A stretch of 64,000 bases of DNA from NCBI GenBank assembly GCA_019915135.1, contig JAHLMK010000001.1:124001-188000 (forward strand), read 5' to 3'. Positions 10,975-23,122 of the stretch are shown here, in pieces. Position 1 is the stretch's first letter, and each line of letters opens with the position of its first letter. The notes beneath the pieces are model-generated. The model did not search any database, was not told where the DNA came from, and saw only the letters and a program-made list of their open reading frames with translations. The position numbers and the translations under genes were made by a program. Source of the stretch: Strobilurus pachycystidiatus (taxonomy: Eukaryota > Basidiomycota > Agaricomycetes > Agaricales > Physalacriaceae).

Positions 10975-11393
10975 TGTCAGCGTCGGGCCTATTCGTCTAT
11001 AGCGAGGGCGCACGAGGCAACGACTGGAGAGCGGTGTAAAGGGTGGTGTATTGAATCCCGGGGGAAAGACAACGGTTCTCTGAAGAACTACTCTACTGAC
11101 TACTGACTCTTTTATACAGTTCCCGACGCCCGACGCCCGATGGGCGCGGGTGCGCCCCTCTGACTCATTCCCGAGTCATCGCACGAGTCATCGCGCCATC
11201 CCGCCCGTGATTGGTCGGGAGCGCGCCCTATCCCGCCCGATCCCGCTTTCCCGTCGGCCGAGCTCCGCCACCATGTGCTACCGTCGGACGGCCGTCGGAT
11301 AGATCCCGACGATGGGCGCGATACCGTTGCTCCCGCCCGCGCAGGCGTCGTCTTCGATCGGCTAGGCGTCGGTGGCGCAGTCAAGTCATGACA
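10975..11393 (-). repeat. 5' LTR of Gypsy-1
   Basis: 419 bp and apparently identical to the 3' LTR. It contains a TATAAAAG box on the minus strand at 11116-11109, suitably placed for the element transcript. Confidence 0.95.
11109..11116 (-). promoter_or_regulatory. Likely TATA box of the Gypsy-1 5' LTR
   Basis: TATAAAAG on the minus strand inside the 5' LTR, upstream of gag. The same box recurs in the Gypsy-2 5' LTR at 57761-57754. Confidence 0.5.
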
Positions 11394-11583
11394 GCATTCA
11401 TCAACTCCTCGAGGCCCGTGAGTTTCTTGTCCGGAATTGGTTGGCGTCCCGGAGGGTGCGCACCGTGGCGGCGCGCAACTTTACTCCTCTTGTGGCGTGG
11501 TAGTGGTGGCATAAGGTAAGACTTTTCTCGATCACTGGTGACGATGGTCTCAGCCATTCCTGACAGGTTCATAATCAACTTCC

Positions 11584-14500
11584 ATGGAGTCGTCGTCTCC
11601 AGACATCCCGCTGGCGACACTTCGACAGCAAAGACTGGCACGCCAGCGCTCTAAGACGCCTGAATCTCCGACACCCAACACACAATCCCTTCCTTCTGAG
11701 GACATTCTGTCCTCTTCGGACATTCCTCTCGATCTTTGGCCAGTGTCCAAGGAACAAGAACGCCATCACAGCATAAAATCCTCGACTCCTACCCCGTCTC
11801 ATGAATGTGTACCACTTCCCGCTTCGTCGCCACCGTCTCATGGCAGCTCGCCTATCTTTGTTCGGCAACGCTCGCCTATCCTTGTTCCGCAACGAGATCC
11901 CAATGTGCTCGATAGCGATGACCGAGCATTTCTCAACGCTCAGTCCAGCCCTTGGCTTGGAGAGAAGCACGCCAGGAAGATGAAGGAATTGGGAGAAGCA
12001 CGGCGACTCGAGGCATTTCGTCTCAATCGTATAACCGAAGAAGAGGCAACAGAGTCGAGGAGGGAAGCATTATACACGGCGATTCTGAAGCAGCTCGAGG
12101 AGGAAGGGCTTGACTTGGGCGATCTTCTATTCCACGTTCTCGATCCGGACCAGAAGCAGGGCGATATACACTTCTCCCTGTTTCGGCAAACAGGCTTCAT
12201 GACCCGCCTTCTCGACAATCTCTCACAGGGCAACGACACCATGAAGATGCAGCTAAAGGAGTGGGCAACCGCCTTTGTCGCCAAGGCTGTTCATCGGGAG
12301 GCTTGCGAGATCACCGGGACGAAGGACTTGCAGGCGAGTGGGAAGACTATCGACTCCCACTTCTTCGAGACTTTCCAGATGAAGTACCAACACGACTATC
12401 TCTGTAATCGCGCCCCAACTTTCATGGAAATCACAAGCAGCTTTGCTACTGCCAGCGCTCGTGTCATGAGTCCTCTTCGTGCTTTCAAGAAGCTTATGGT
12501 ACGCATCTCACTAGCACTCTTCAAGGGAGATCTGCTGACGGTACTTACGTAGGTCTTGACTTCCAGTGCCCTTGGCCTTCTACGCGAGCACAGTCGAAGG
12601 AATAACCTCATGCAGAAAATCAATACTCTATATCTGTATGCAAGTGGTGCTCAGCGACAGGTCATCTCCGTACTGTCGTCTCTCGGGATAACCGAAAGTT
12701 ATACGCAGCTCACTCGAAAACTTGTTACCATGACTCATCATCCCCGGAGACCGCCACTTTCAAAGTTCATAGATACCAATACTCCGCCACGCCCGCCGCC
12801 TACACCGCTGGATCAGATACCAGAGTACACTCTTGACATCAACGCTGTCAATGTCAAGTTGGAATCACTACAATACATTCTGCAGGGCACGCTATCGGAG
12901 CTCTCCAATTCAGCGCGTACGGCCTATCGTTCGGTTGCACAGACAAGTCTATTCGGTGGTGTCTATGACAACATCAATTGGGTTAGCAAGTCACCCGAGC
13001 AGATTCTTGGCCGCTTAAGTAGGTGTCTCCAGATTTTCTTTGGTTGTTTGTATCCTAATTGACGATCTACTAGCCGCTCAAGAGAACGGAACCTGTTCAA
13101 CGATCTGGAAACTCTGGAAAGCATGCATCGAGCATATGCAAGTTGCCGACCTGAAAGCCAGCTTCAATGCAGCCCCACCTCTATCCTTGATGGACCTCAT
13201 GCATACACCTGACAAAGCCGCCTTTACGGATAGATGTCTGCGCCACTGTATCCTGCGCATCATCGTCGACCGTGGCGGTGCAAAGTATGAGCAGTTTCGA
13301 GACCGCCTCAACCGTACACAGCCAGTAACCGGTGATCAGATAGAGTTGCATCGTACAGTTCTGCATCCGCTGACGGGCTGGCCTATCGACGAATCAACCA
13401 TCGCTGGAAACGGTGATGTTGTTGTTGCAATGTCCGACGAGCTTCGACTATCATCATTTCCCTTCCTCGCATCTATCATCCGACTTCTTGGCGGCGACCA
13501 ACTTTCCATCGCTCGCTTGCGCGCTCTTATGAACATCCGTGCTGGCCACGAAACAGGCTTTCCAAGCTTTGACTGGGGTGTATGGATTACAGGTCTATTT
13601 CATGGGAAGGTAGCGGACATGCTTGGACTTCTGTTGACACATCTTGGTATCCCTAATCGTGGTACTCGCGATCCTGGATCGCTTCACTTTCACAACACAT
13701 TGTTGAACCGCACACCCATTGTTGAATCATCCCTTCCTCCCTTCCGCACCTGTCGTGACCTCGCCTTTGTCTCGCTGTACGCCCGTGTACTCCACTGCCT
13801 GAAGCTTGTGTGCGAGCAAGATACACTGGACGAGTGCGCGGATGCCATCAATGGCTGGGATGATCTTGTCTTGTGCACTGGGCTGATCTACGAGCGGTAT
13901 GCAGGTGCAGAGATAGTTGGAGAGCTGCGGGAGAAGCGACACCAACACAACCAGGAGGAATCTATGGGTGACATACCCGGGGACATGATCTTTGAGAACG
14001 CGGTCCTTTTCATGCGCGACGGTCTCCTTTCACGCGAGTTTAGTGATGCAATCAAGGCAGGCGATTCAGGACGTGTTATGCTGGTCCTCAAGCTGTTTGC
14101 CTTCGGATTTCGAGGCAGCGGTCGAACCAAATATGCGCATGAGATGCTTCACCTTATACATAATCTGACACATGTATGGCCACCAGCTGTTGCGTATGTC
14201 TGAGCTTTATTCTGACTTCTTGAAGCTGATTTCAATGGACAGCAAAATCGTGTTAAATAACTGGCTGCTGAACCCGACCGGAAATCCAAACTCGTTTGTC
14301 GAGATAGACCTAGTACAAGAGCATATGAACTTTTGGATCAAGGTACCGTACTTTTTGTATCTGTCTATACAATTACTGACACCTCCTAGACCTTCTATCA
14401 GGTGCATGGAAGCAACGCTTCGTGGGAGTGGATTCAGATGATATCACCTTGTGTATCTGTTCTTCGTGATCTCTCTCGGATGATGCGAAATGTCCTTGGT

Positions 14501-15133
14501 TCAGATATCGGCACAAAGCACCATCCCGTCGACCTCACTTACGACATAGCCACTCTGATGGACAGCCTTGACGAGCATAACGTCTATAGTATCTTGAACC
14601 GAACATTATCGCAGGAGGATGGAGTCGCACGCGCCGATATCATTGCCACAGGTGCTATCGCTTCTGGGGAACCATTGGCAAACTACAACAAGGCATTCAC
14701 AGCACTTCAACGTCGTCGACGTCTCCCACCAGTTGTACCATATGTTGCACCGGCCACAACCACCATTCCGACTACGCCCACTCCACTTATCGCCAATAAA
14801 CCCAATTCAAATGCGACAACCGGGGACCAAGTCGAGCGTGTTCCCGAGCATGACAGCAGCGGTGGAAGACCTAGTCAGGACGACTGCGAAGAGGATCAGG
14901 AATGGATGCTCTGGGCTGACCTGAAAGTGACAGCCCATCTCGCGGAGGATGATGAATTGACCTTGGCCCGGGACAGGGCTGAGGATGTTGCACTTGATAT
15001 GGACGTGGAAGACGCTGGATTTATCTTTGATGATGCGGAAGTCGATGATTTCGACGATGCAGCTATGCGGTTTGAGGACGGGGCCGACCTAGATCGAGAA
15101 ATAACAAGTTTCGATCTTACCTCTGTCGAATGA
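11584..15133 (+). CDS. DUF6589-type protein, candidate transposase or accessory protein of the helicase element
   Basis: Exons 11584-12498, 12553-13018, 13074-14193, 14243-14342 and 14390-15133 total 3345 nt, giving 1114 aa with all joins in frame. The N-terminus is Ser/Pro-rich, followed by a charged helical part. The conserved core (about 440-850) holds motifs I recognise from DUF6589 proteins of basidiomycetes: NINWVSKSPEQILGR, ENGTCSTIW, GGDQLSIARLRAL, FDWGVWITGLFHGKVADM, SLPPFRTCRDLAFVSLYARV and KIVLNNWLLNPTGNPNSFVE. The C-terminus is strongly acidic. The molecular function is not established; acting as the recombinase of the flanking inverted-arm element is my inference. Its ATG is only 11 bp from the possible helicase ATG on the other strand. 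The gene looks intact. Confidence 0.85.
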
Positions 15134-15164
15134 GTAATACTACTTCAAAAAAAAAGTCAAAAAA

Positions 15165-15480
15165 TTGCCTATTGAAATAGTCTTAGAATTAAAAAATAAG
15201 CAACTTTCATTTAGTGAACTTTTTAACTTTTTTTACGACCTACAGTCGAAAGCGAATGAAAGTGCGGCGGATGATTTGGGAGCATCAGCCAAATCCGGCT
15301 TCACTGCGACCAGCCGCTTTGCCAGAGTGACAAGCGCAGCCACGTGGCAAAGCGGATGGTCACGAGCCTACTGTTCCACCCAAAACGGTCGACCGTTTAT
15401 ACCACGTGTGCCGAGGTGCCGACGGATTGACCGTTCGAGTGCAAGCGTTCGAGTACAGGCCAGGCCAGGCTCTACTAGAG
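15165..15480 (-). repeat. Right inverted arm of the helicase/DUF6589 element
   Basis: Imperfect reverse complement of the left arm at 2555-2810. It begins about 30 bp after the DUF6589-type stop codon. Confidence 0.6.
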
Positions 15481-15821
15481 AAGAAATTTCACGTACATTC
15501 TTTCAATACTTAGTCCATCGGCATATCTCCAGCGCAAGTCGGGCAAGACGATTTCTATATTCAATAACACTTAATACTTCCAAATACTACTGAGGCGCGG
15601 CGCGCGTCGCGTATTCCAATCTAGTATTGATGGGATCAAAATGCATCTTGCTGCTGACGGCCACCCTCCTCCTGCCCTCCTCCAAGAATCCACGAACAGG
15701 CTCTACCGGAGATGTCCTACACACGGAGTCGCCCCACCTCAACCTGTGTTGACTGGCTGAGACCTGTCACCCTTATCTGTCAATCAGGTCTCATATTCGC
15801 TGCCTACTCAATACACTCAAG
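15481..15821. other. Upstream region of gene H
   Basis: 341 bp between the right arm and the start of gene H. Contains a GC-rich stretch (about 15593-15610) and a pyrimidine-rich stretch before the ATG. No gene seen; it probably carries the gene H promoter. Confidence 0.3.
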
Positions 15822-16198
15822 ATGGAACAGACCCCCGATGGATGGCACGTGCTACCGCCGTTGAAATTCAAGGATCTATGGCTGGCGGATGATGCATGGA
15901 GGCTGGATAGCACATTGGGACTGCCAGAGGAAGAGATGACAGGTACATCAAGGTGCGCCGGCGTCTGTTTCTCGGCAGTACAGACTTACGATCCTCAGTT
16001 CTGCCTCATACATTGCACTACCATCTCCGCATCGGGCTCGTCGTACGCCCAATCCCACACCACCATCCTCGCATCGGTCCCATTGCACGCACAATCCACT
16101 GACCTTCAATTGTACCTGGTGTGGGCGCGGCCTCTCTTTCAAGACGGCACCATTTCCCGTCTGGCCCAAGCCCTGCAAGCCTTCGATTCTTCACCCTC

Positions 16199-16547
16199 TG
16201 TAAGACGCGTCCGATGTGGACGAGCCCGGTACACGAAGTGTGAGGGCGACGCGACTCACGAATCAAACAAGTCACTGAGAACGAAGCTGGTATTGAGGCG
16301 GGGTAAGCCAAAAGGCGGGTACGGAACGTAAGGTGTGAGATAAGTGGGGGACAGGAAGTGGGGGGAAAGTCGTGGTAAGAGGGCAAGAAGCGCTGCTGTC
16401 TCGAGAAGCGAGCTGAGAATAAACTCTACGTACGTGATGTGGCTGGAGCTACCATAATGTGTCTATATCTGGTATGTATGTTGGTATGTAGTGATGGCCG
16501 AGGTTGCCGAGTGTCGTGCCGAGTAGTTGTAAGGCGATCGCCTTACA
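16199..16547 (-). repeat. 3' LTR of Gypsy-4
   Basis: 349 bp, TGTAAG...CTTACA ends. About 99% identical to 23212-23560. Confidence 0.95.
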
Positions 16548-19500
16548 CTCTCCCCTCCCCAGGAGGCAGAGCATTGGGATGGAGCTGCCACACGTCGAGC
16601 GCTTCACAGTCTTCCAAGTCCCGGCCGGGCAGCCATTCGTCGTGATCCGTACCGTAACCGTGCCAGCGGACCAAGTATTGTCTCCCACGCCCGCGACGAC
16701 GTTCATCTACAATCTTTTCAATGACATGCTCCATGAGACCGTCCGCGGTCAGGATCGGACCTGGCTTCAGATGTTCGCGCTGCGGAAAAAGTTCCGGGTC
16801 GTTAGGCACAAACTTCCTCAGTTGGTCCACGTAGAACGTATTAAACTTGGAGCCCGGTAAGTCAATGGTATACGAAGAAAGTTCGGAGTTAGCGTGTGTG
16901 ACCGTATACGGTCCATCTTGGCGAGGCATAAATTTCGCGACCCGATCCTTATGACCGGCCTTGTAATCACGCCTCCGATTGAAAGTGGTGAGCATGACCT
17001 TGTCACCGACGGCAAAGACGGGTGGATCACCGCGGGAACGGTTAGCGTAATGCGCCTGTTCCACTTTCGCGCGCAGCAGGTTGTCCTTAGCCTCCAGTGT
17101 ATCCAGCGATAACTGCTGTATGACTTCAGCGGCCGTAATAGTTTCTACAGTGTCCGAAGGGGTCGCAGTGACAAAAGGCGGCAACAGACGAGGCGCGCGG
17201 CCGAGACGTAGTTGAAATCCGGAATAACCAGTGGACGCATTGACCGTGTTCATGATACCAAAACGGATGCGAGGCAGCGCCCGAACCCAACCTGTCTGAT
17301 GCCTGTCAACATGGTAGCGAATAGCCTGATTTATTGTTTTATTCAAACGCTCCGACAAACCGTCTGTCTGTGGGTGGAACGAAGAAGACATCGCCAAACG
17401 GACGCCAGATAGCTTTTGTAAGGCCTTCCAAAATTTAGAGACGAACAATTTATCGCGGTCAGAAACGATAATGTCGGGCAAGCCGTTCTCGCAATACCAA
17501 TTGTCAAAGAACACGCAAGCGCACTCTTCAGCATTCATGCTCATGCGAATTGGGATGATGCGGACGTCAGATCCCAAAGCGTCGGTCATAGACATTATTC
17601 CATTGTACCCATTATCCTCTGGCAGGGGACCGACAAAATCAAAAGCCACGGAGGAGCCGCGATTGTCAGGGATGGGTAGCGGGTGTAAGGGCCCTGTAGA
17701 ACGTTGTGTGGAAGATTTGTTTCTTTGACAGTCTTCACAGGCAGGGATATACGCCTCTTCAAGGTCACGACGCATGTTAGGCCAATAAAATGAGTGCCGA
17801 AGGTTTTCGTAACATTTAGCAGAACCAAAGTGTCCGAGCGCGTCATGCGCCAGGTGAAAGAGATCCTCGCGAATATTACCAACTCTCGGTATCAGTAGGC
17901 GATCATCGATGAACCATAGACCGTCCCGTTCCGCCACGGAGGGCAAAATACGGTGACCGGAAACAAACTTTTCGCAAAACTTATCATTCTTATAACCGTC
18001 TTTAATTGCGGTTAGTAAACGCGCGTCAGCACTCAATTTGACGGTGGTCTGGACTGCGTTAATAGAGCATCTATCGAGCCAAGCCTGCCAGCACGGGATT
18101 TCCTCAGGGTCATAGTCAAGGACGGGCGTATTATCCGGCGGTAGCCGTGACAGGGCGTCTGCGACGGTATTATCCTCCCCGCGGATGTACGAGATAGTCA
18201 TATCATATTGAGACAAGGCCTCAAGCCAACGGGACTGGCGTCGAGATAGATGCCTCTGCTTGTCAAAGTTTTCCAACGTTTTATGATCCGTGTAGACCTC
18301 GAATTGTTCACCCAAGAGATCCACGCGCCATTTTTCACACGCGCGGACAATTGCCAGCATCTCCTTCTCGTGCACCGCGTATCGGAGTTGGGCTCCTTTC
18401 AACTGCATGGAGTCATAAGCCACCGGGCGGGCTGATTCCCAAGTAGGGCCCCAAGACAGTACAGCACCTGTCCTGAGATCACTGGCATCTGTGGTAACCC
18501 AAATCTTGTTGTCCCCAGGGGAGTCGTGATCAATGACAGTCAGGCAGTCTGCAGAGAGTACCAATCGTTTAACGGCAACAAACGCGTCGTTAAGGTGGTC
18601 AGTCCATACGGGCCACTCGTCGTCCTTCAAACTCGTAAGAGGCGATAAAACAGCCGTGAACTCCGCAAGATTTTTCAGAAACACAGCAAGATACTTAACA
18701 AGACCCAGGAACGATTTAACGTCACTAGGAGACTTCGGTTCAGGCCAAGCAACAATACGAGCCACCTTGGAATCGTCCGGCTCGAGACCGTCGCGGGAGA
18801 AGCGGTGACCAAGAAAGGAAACCCGCAACACAAAGAATTCGGATTTCTTCTCATTGCAATATAAACGATGGAGTCGTAACGCTTCGAGGATCAGACGGAC
18901 GTGCTCCTCATGTTCATCCTCTGTTTGAGACCAAATGATGATATCGTCAAGGTATATGTGACAGAACTTGCCGATGAACGGCTGCAGAGCGGCGTTCACG
19001 CGACGCTGGTGGACAGAGGGGGAATTCTTCATTCCTTGCGGCATGACTAGCCACTCGTATAAGCCGAATGGGGTGTTAACAGCGGTGAACTTGACCGACT
19101 CGGGGTGCATCTTGGTATGAAAGAAGGAGTCCGTCATGTCCAATTTGGACCAAATCTTGCCCTTCACTGCATCAGCCAGGATATCATCCACTTGAGGTAA
19201 TGGGTAGCGATCCGTTTCTATGCCTGCGTTTAACTGCCGGTAATCATTGACCCAGCGAGGCACGGCGGTCGGGTCCGCCTTCGGTACCAAGAAGGACGGC
19301 GAAGCGTAGGCGCTCTGTGAGGGCTGTATACGGCCTGCGTCAAGGTGATGCTTGATAAGCCCTCTCCAGGCATCTTTATACTTTTGGGGACACTGGTAGT
19401 TCCGATTGGCAATGACAAGATTAGCGTCCTTCAGCTTGATCTCACACAGTACGTCCGCGGGCATGTCGTCAATGTGTGGGAGCGGCTGAAAGATGTCAAT

Positions 19501-22500
19501 GAAGTCGCGTTTAACATTCAATCCACGGGCGCGCAGTTTCTCCTCATACGCGAGGTCAACAATACGGTCTTTGATAGAAGCAATGCAGTTGAAATCAATG
19601 ACATTCTCACATGTGCTGTCAACAAACACGCGACGGGCAGCACACGTCTTTTTGAGTTCCAACAAGAATTCCTTGAAGTCCTTTTTGGTGTCTCGAACTG
19701 CCAATACAAGGGCCTTGAATTCACCATGACGACGTTTCTGTTCATTAAAAGTTGTACAATAATCAGGCGGTAAAGGAATACAATGCGGTTGTGGCTGAGT
19801 ATCTAACAAATCAAACTGAGTTTCAAACTGGCGTGCAGTACGGAGGGCGGCGTCGACGACGATATGGTTATGCGAAAGAAAAGGGAGTCCAAGTATTACA
19901 TCCACGCACAGGTTCGGGGTCACGACGGCCTTGACGGTCTTCGAGGCCCAGTAACCGTTGGGATCACGGCATCTAAGTTTAACAAAATCGGTAAGAACGG
20001 AACTTGAGTTTACGGACGAGGTAGCGGTTTCAATTTTGATCGGGTTCTTGAGCTTACGGCGGCGGAGGTTCAGGCGATTGGCCAAGGTATCTCGAATCAA
20101 GACTAATGGGGAACCATGGTCAATCATTGCTTCAATAACGGCAGGGCCAGTAGCGCCAGCAGAGAAATCATCCAGGGCGCAAGACCACAGGAGATGGGGA
20201 ACCGAAATCGGACCGCCGACAGCGGCAACGTAGACATGAGCACGAATGTCGGATATTTTCGGATATTTCAATTATATTCGTATCCGACATCCGAAGATAT
20301 TCGGATGTCGGATGTCGGATACCTCTCGGATGTCGGATGCCTCTCGGATGTCGGATGTCCACTTTCTGAGCAGACATCCGAGACATGATAGTGTGGGCTG
20401 TAGTATATGAGTGTTCTGTGTTAGCTATGTGACTCTAATTGACATTTACACACAGTGTAATACCATAACTTCATAGTAGGTATGGTTTCAGGCTGCTCTT
20501 GATGCAATATTATGCCAATACTCATGGATATTCAGATATATTCGAATATATTCGGATGAATATTCACAAATATTCGGATATTGGACAATTATCTCGGATG
20601 CAATGTCGGATATCCATCCGAATACGAATATCTGGGTTTGAGGTGCACATATTCGTGGTTCGGATGTCGGATACATCCGAATAGACACTCGTGATCATGT
20701 CTACGGCAACGGGCAAAACAGCAGCAATATGGGCCGTACTCACCTCGGAGGCAGCCTCATAATCTACAACGTCTTCCAAGTCACCGGTGGCGGCATCAGC
20801 ATGGTCCTCGGCGTCCTCGGCACCTTCAGCAGGATCGGCAACTTCTTCGTTGATAAAGGCAGGCGTCGCGCCAGTAACCGCAGATGAAGGGCCAGCGATA
20901 GGCATGTCAACCTGCACGTAAGCGTTCGCAAGCAGGTCGATCTTCTCGGGGACCTCCCATTCTTCCAAGTCCTCGTCATCGTCATCGCTAGGCGCGGCGG
21001 GCATACGCAACGTTTGACCACCCATGGACTGCACGATGCGGCGGCGGACATCCTTTGAACGCGTCCTGCGAACGGGAGAAGTGTTCATTTCGCGACGATC
21101 AGGCACCAATAAGGCGGACGGTTGTAGATCCCCACGGGGACGAGACCGCGAACGCGAGTTGAGACGGTGTTTGGCTCTGGCACGAGAGCCGTCGCGCGAC
21201 TTTGTACGGTGGATGGAGGGCGGCCTGGAGGCGCGGGCGTCATTCATCAGTCGTTCAATAGGGCGTTCACGAGAACCAGCGCGTAAGTTTGAGAGCGATC
21301 GCGTGTTGACGACACCGATTTTCTGAGAGCGGCCGCGGAAATTGTCCCGCTCGATTGTTGGAGAGACGTACTCCTTCTGGCGGACGTTGCGTTGAGGAGG
21401 CGAATATCCGTCTTCAGAGGACGAAAAGTCATCGACAGGATCATACCGAAAGTTCTTCAAGCCAACAGCGGAGACGGCGAGAGGTGCACGGTGAAGGACA
21501 GCGGCGACGGGTACAACATTTGAGGTGGAATGAGCGGCGGTGGGTCTATAAGCATTGTGGGAAGAAGCGAAGGCACGTTTGTTGGAGGAGGCATCGGCGA
21601 CTTCGTACTCGATCTCGGAAGGCCAGATACCAATGGTCTCGCTGTATTTGCGTTTGGCATAGGCTAGGTCCGGAAGGTACGAGCGCGTGATAGGAAACCC
21701 AGGACGTCGGTTCTCTTTGCCCTGAGGGTTCTCGCGCATCCATTCGATAAAGAAACGGAGTGTGCGAGGAACGTAAGAGACTGGATCAGGGAAGTCGCAA
21801 ACACCCTCTTTCGACTGATGATCCTGCCAGGGATCGCGACAGGTTCGACACATGTGGAAACAGTCTCCGAGCGCCCTCTCCTCGTCAGTGAGCTTTGGTA
21901 GGGTGCGAACGGCACTGGGGGCACCACTATCGACGTAACGGAAACGGTTGTTGGGCTGTCCGTATCCCTTGTTTGTAGCGGGAACGTAAGCTTGGCGAGC
22001 GGGAGGAGGCAGCGAGCTAGACGGGCCGCTGGTGGTGACGGCGGCAACAGTGTTGGCGTTGGGGTTGGAGCCCATGATGAGCCGTAACTCGGCGCGCATC
22101 TCCTTCTTCCGGTTGACGCGTTGCCTGCGGACCTCCTTGTCAATTGCTTCGACGGCCTCAATCCAAGAGTCCAGCGTCTCGGTTGCCGCATCGTTGGTGC
22201 CGTTCATGAGTTTCGATCCGATAACACGCGTGGGTTTATGGATGACGGTGTCCTTCAGCTCGCTACGCGTAGTCGGGTCCATATTCTCAAGGAGAATGGT
22301 CGTGAGGCGAGCGTCAGGCAGCGGCGTCTTGCAGAAATCGTTATTGGCAATCAGGGTCTCTGCGAAGTCTGCGAAATGTTCATCATTCACAAAATCCTGC
22401 TTCGCGCGGGCAATCTCCTCTTGGAAGTCGTCTTCCCATTCAGGACCGAGGAAGCGGACGCGGATGACATCGATGAAAGCGGCGAAAGTGAGGCGATTAA

Positions 22501-23122
22501 GCGCTGCAGGCCGCTTATTGTAGTAGATGTGTAAGGCCGTGTTAGCCTGGAAACCGGGAGCGAGAAGAGGAATGATATTGGTCGACGTCTCAATGTTGAC
22601 GGTGGCGTGGTGCTGCTTCACGTAGTTTGAGACAGCGGTGGCGTAGAACTTGTACAAAGGGACGTCCCTCATTGTACCCTCCGAAATCCCGGGCGGCGTG
22701 TGGCGCGAATACGCAGTGATTCGCGAGGTGGAGGTCGGCATGATGATGACAAAAGAGTCCTCTGAGTCAGAAGAGGTCGGCGTTTGGGCAGACGGTGGGT
22801 TCGACGGCGGCGGTGACGACGGCGGAGGCGCAGGAGTGGTAAGGGAAGGGACTGTTCGTGTCGGCTTTGAAACCACCTTCCGCGTAGCAGCTGAGAGAGA
22901 GATATCCTCTGCTGGTGCACGGGACGAAGGAGCCGGCTTGCGACCAGGGAGAGTCGTCGCTTTTGGTGGTGCAAACAGCTTGCCTGCGACAGAATAAGTC
23001 AAATTCACAAAAGGCGAGATGGTCAAAGACCTTCTGTGAACAGAAAACGGCGGTAGGCAGCACGATTCAGCAAACGGCGGCAACACGGCGGACGACGGCA
23101 GCGGCAGCGGAGAGGGAGGCAA
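16543..23122 (-). CDS. gag-pol: Gypsy-4 Gag-Pol polyprotein, interrupted by a MITE
   Basis: A single frame of about 2032 aa when the MITE is skipped. The Gag part has a Pro/Ser-rich start, a capsid-like helical region, and a non-standard Cys/His cluster (CFHMCRTCRDPWQDHQSKEGVC) rather than a classic CCHC knuckle, then an Arg/Ser-rich and an acidic part. Pol has a protease with DHGSPLVLI (His in place of the usual Ser or Thr), RT with YLDD (HIYLDDIIIW), RNase H (TTDASDLRTGAV), integrase zinc finger (HDALGHFG to CEDCQ) and DDE core (DFVGPLPE, IIVSDRDKLF, SERLNKTINQ), and a terminal chromodomain (VDERRRGRGRQYLVRWHGYG). The stop codon lies in the first bases of the 3' LTR. The MITE breaks the gag-protease junction, so this copy is probably no longer autonomous. 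Confidence 0.93.
20231..20703. mobile_element. hAT-like MITE in Gypsy-4
   Basis: 473 bp with terminal inverted repeats beginning TAGACATGAGCACGAATGTC on the left and TAGACATGATCACGAGTGTC on the reverse complement of the right end. Flanked by an exact 8-bp duplication CGGCAACG (20223-20230 and 20704-20711). It has no coding capacity. TIR style and 8-bp duplication fit hAT-type non-autonomous elements. Excising it fuses the gag and pol frames. Confidence 0.85.
20308..20356 (+). repeat. 18-bp tandem repeat inside the MITE
   Basis: Three units of TCGGATGTCGGAT spaced by ACCTC/GCCTC. Related CGGATGTCGGA motifs recur in both orientations across the MITE, and may act as subterminal transposase-binding repeats. 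Confidence 0.6.

Larger units (their letters stand above)
5410..11393 (-). mobile_element. Gypsy-1: complete Ty3/Gypsy chromovirus
   Basis: 5984 bp with two 419-bp LTRs (5410-5828 and 10975-11393) that look identical, flanked by the 5-bp duplication GCATT (5405-5409 and 11394-11398). LTRs begin TGTCA and end TGACA. The minus-strand polypurine tract (GAAGAGGGGATAT) directly abuts the 3' LTR at 5828. It encodes gag and pol, both open. Identical LTRs and open frames suggest a very recent insertion and possible activity. It sits in the first coding exon of the RecQ-like helicase. Gypsy-2 in this window is a near-identical sister of the same 5984-bp length. Confidence 0.97.
3008..11572 (-). pseudogene. 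RecQ-like superfamily 2 DNA helicase, split by Gypsy-1
   Basis: Exons on the minus strand are 11572-11394, 5404-5062, 5010-4378, 4328-3884 and 3831-3008. Skipping Gypsy-1 and one GCATT copy, they total 2424 nt, giving 807 aa in frame. An ATP-dependent DNA-unwinding role follows from the motifs: Walker A (AGTGQGKT, about 91-98), DEAH box (about 216-219), SAT motif (MSATLP), and motif VI QRAGRAAR (about 409-416). After the helicase core there is a Lys-rich segment, a Cys pair region (CCDIC) and a Pro/Ser-rich tail ending in a charged helix. The product resembles the RecQ-type helicases expanded in mushroom genomes. Gypsy-1 inserted at about codon 60, before the Walker A motif, so the copy is broken although the rest is open. 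An alternative start is the Met at 11557. The first residues that could be read upstream of the break at 5410 come from the LTR and are not original. Confidence 0.85.
2555..15480. mobile_element. Putative DNA transposon carrying a RecQ-like helicase and a DUF6589-type protein (contains Gypsy-1)
   Basis: The region is bounded by imperfect inverted arms (about 2555-2810 and 15165-15480). Arm similarity is clearest in two blocks: one with AAAAGTTCAGTAAATGAAAA on the left against its near complement on the right, and one around GCCGGATTTGGCGGATGCTG on the left. Between the arms are only two genes, oriented head to head: the helicase (-) and the DUF6589-type protein (+). Without Gypsy-1 (5984 bp plus 5 bp TSD) the unit is about 6.9 kb. 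The exact ends and a target-site duplication could not be fixed because the arms decay outward. Calling it one element is inference from the arms and the gene pair; I do not know an established superfamily that it fits. Confidence 0.55.

Noticed and set aside
20564..20703. Gag C-terminus of Gypsy-4 reading YSDVSDIRTTNM
   Set aside because: These residues are translated from the MITE; the natural frame continues into the protease after MITE removal.
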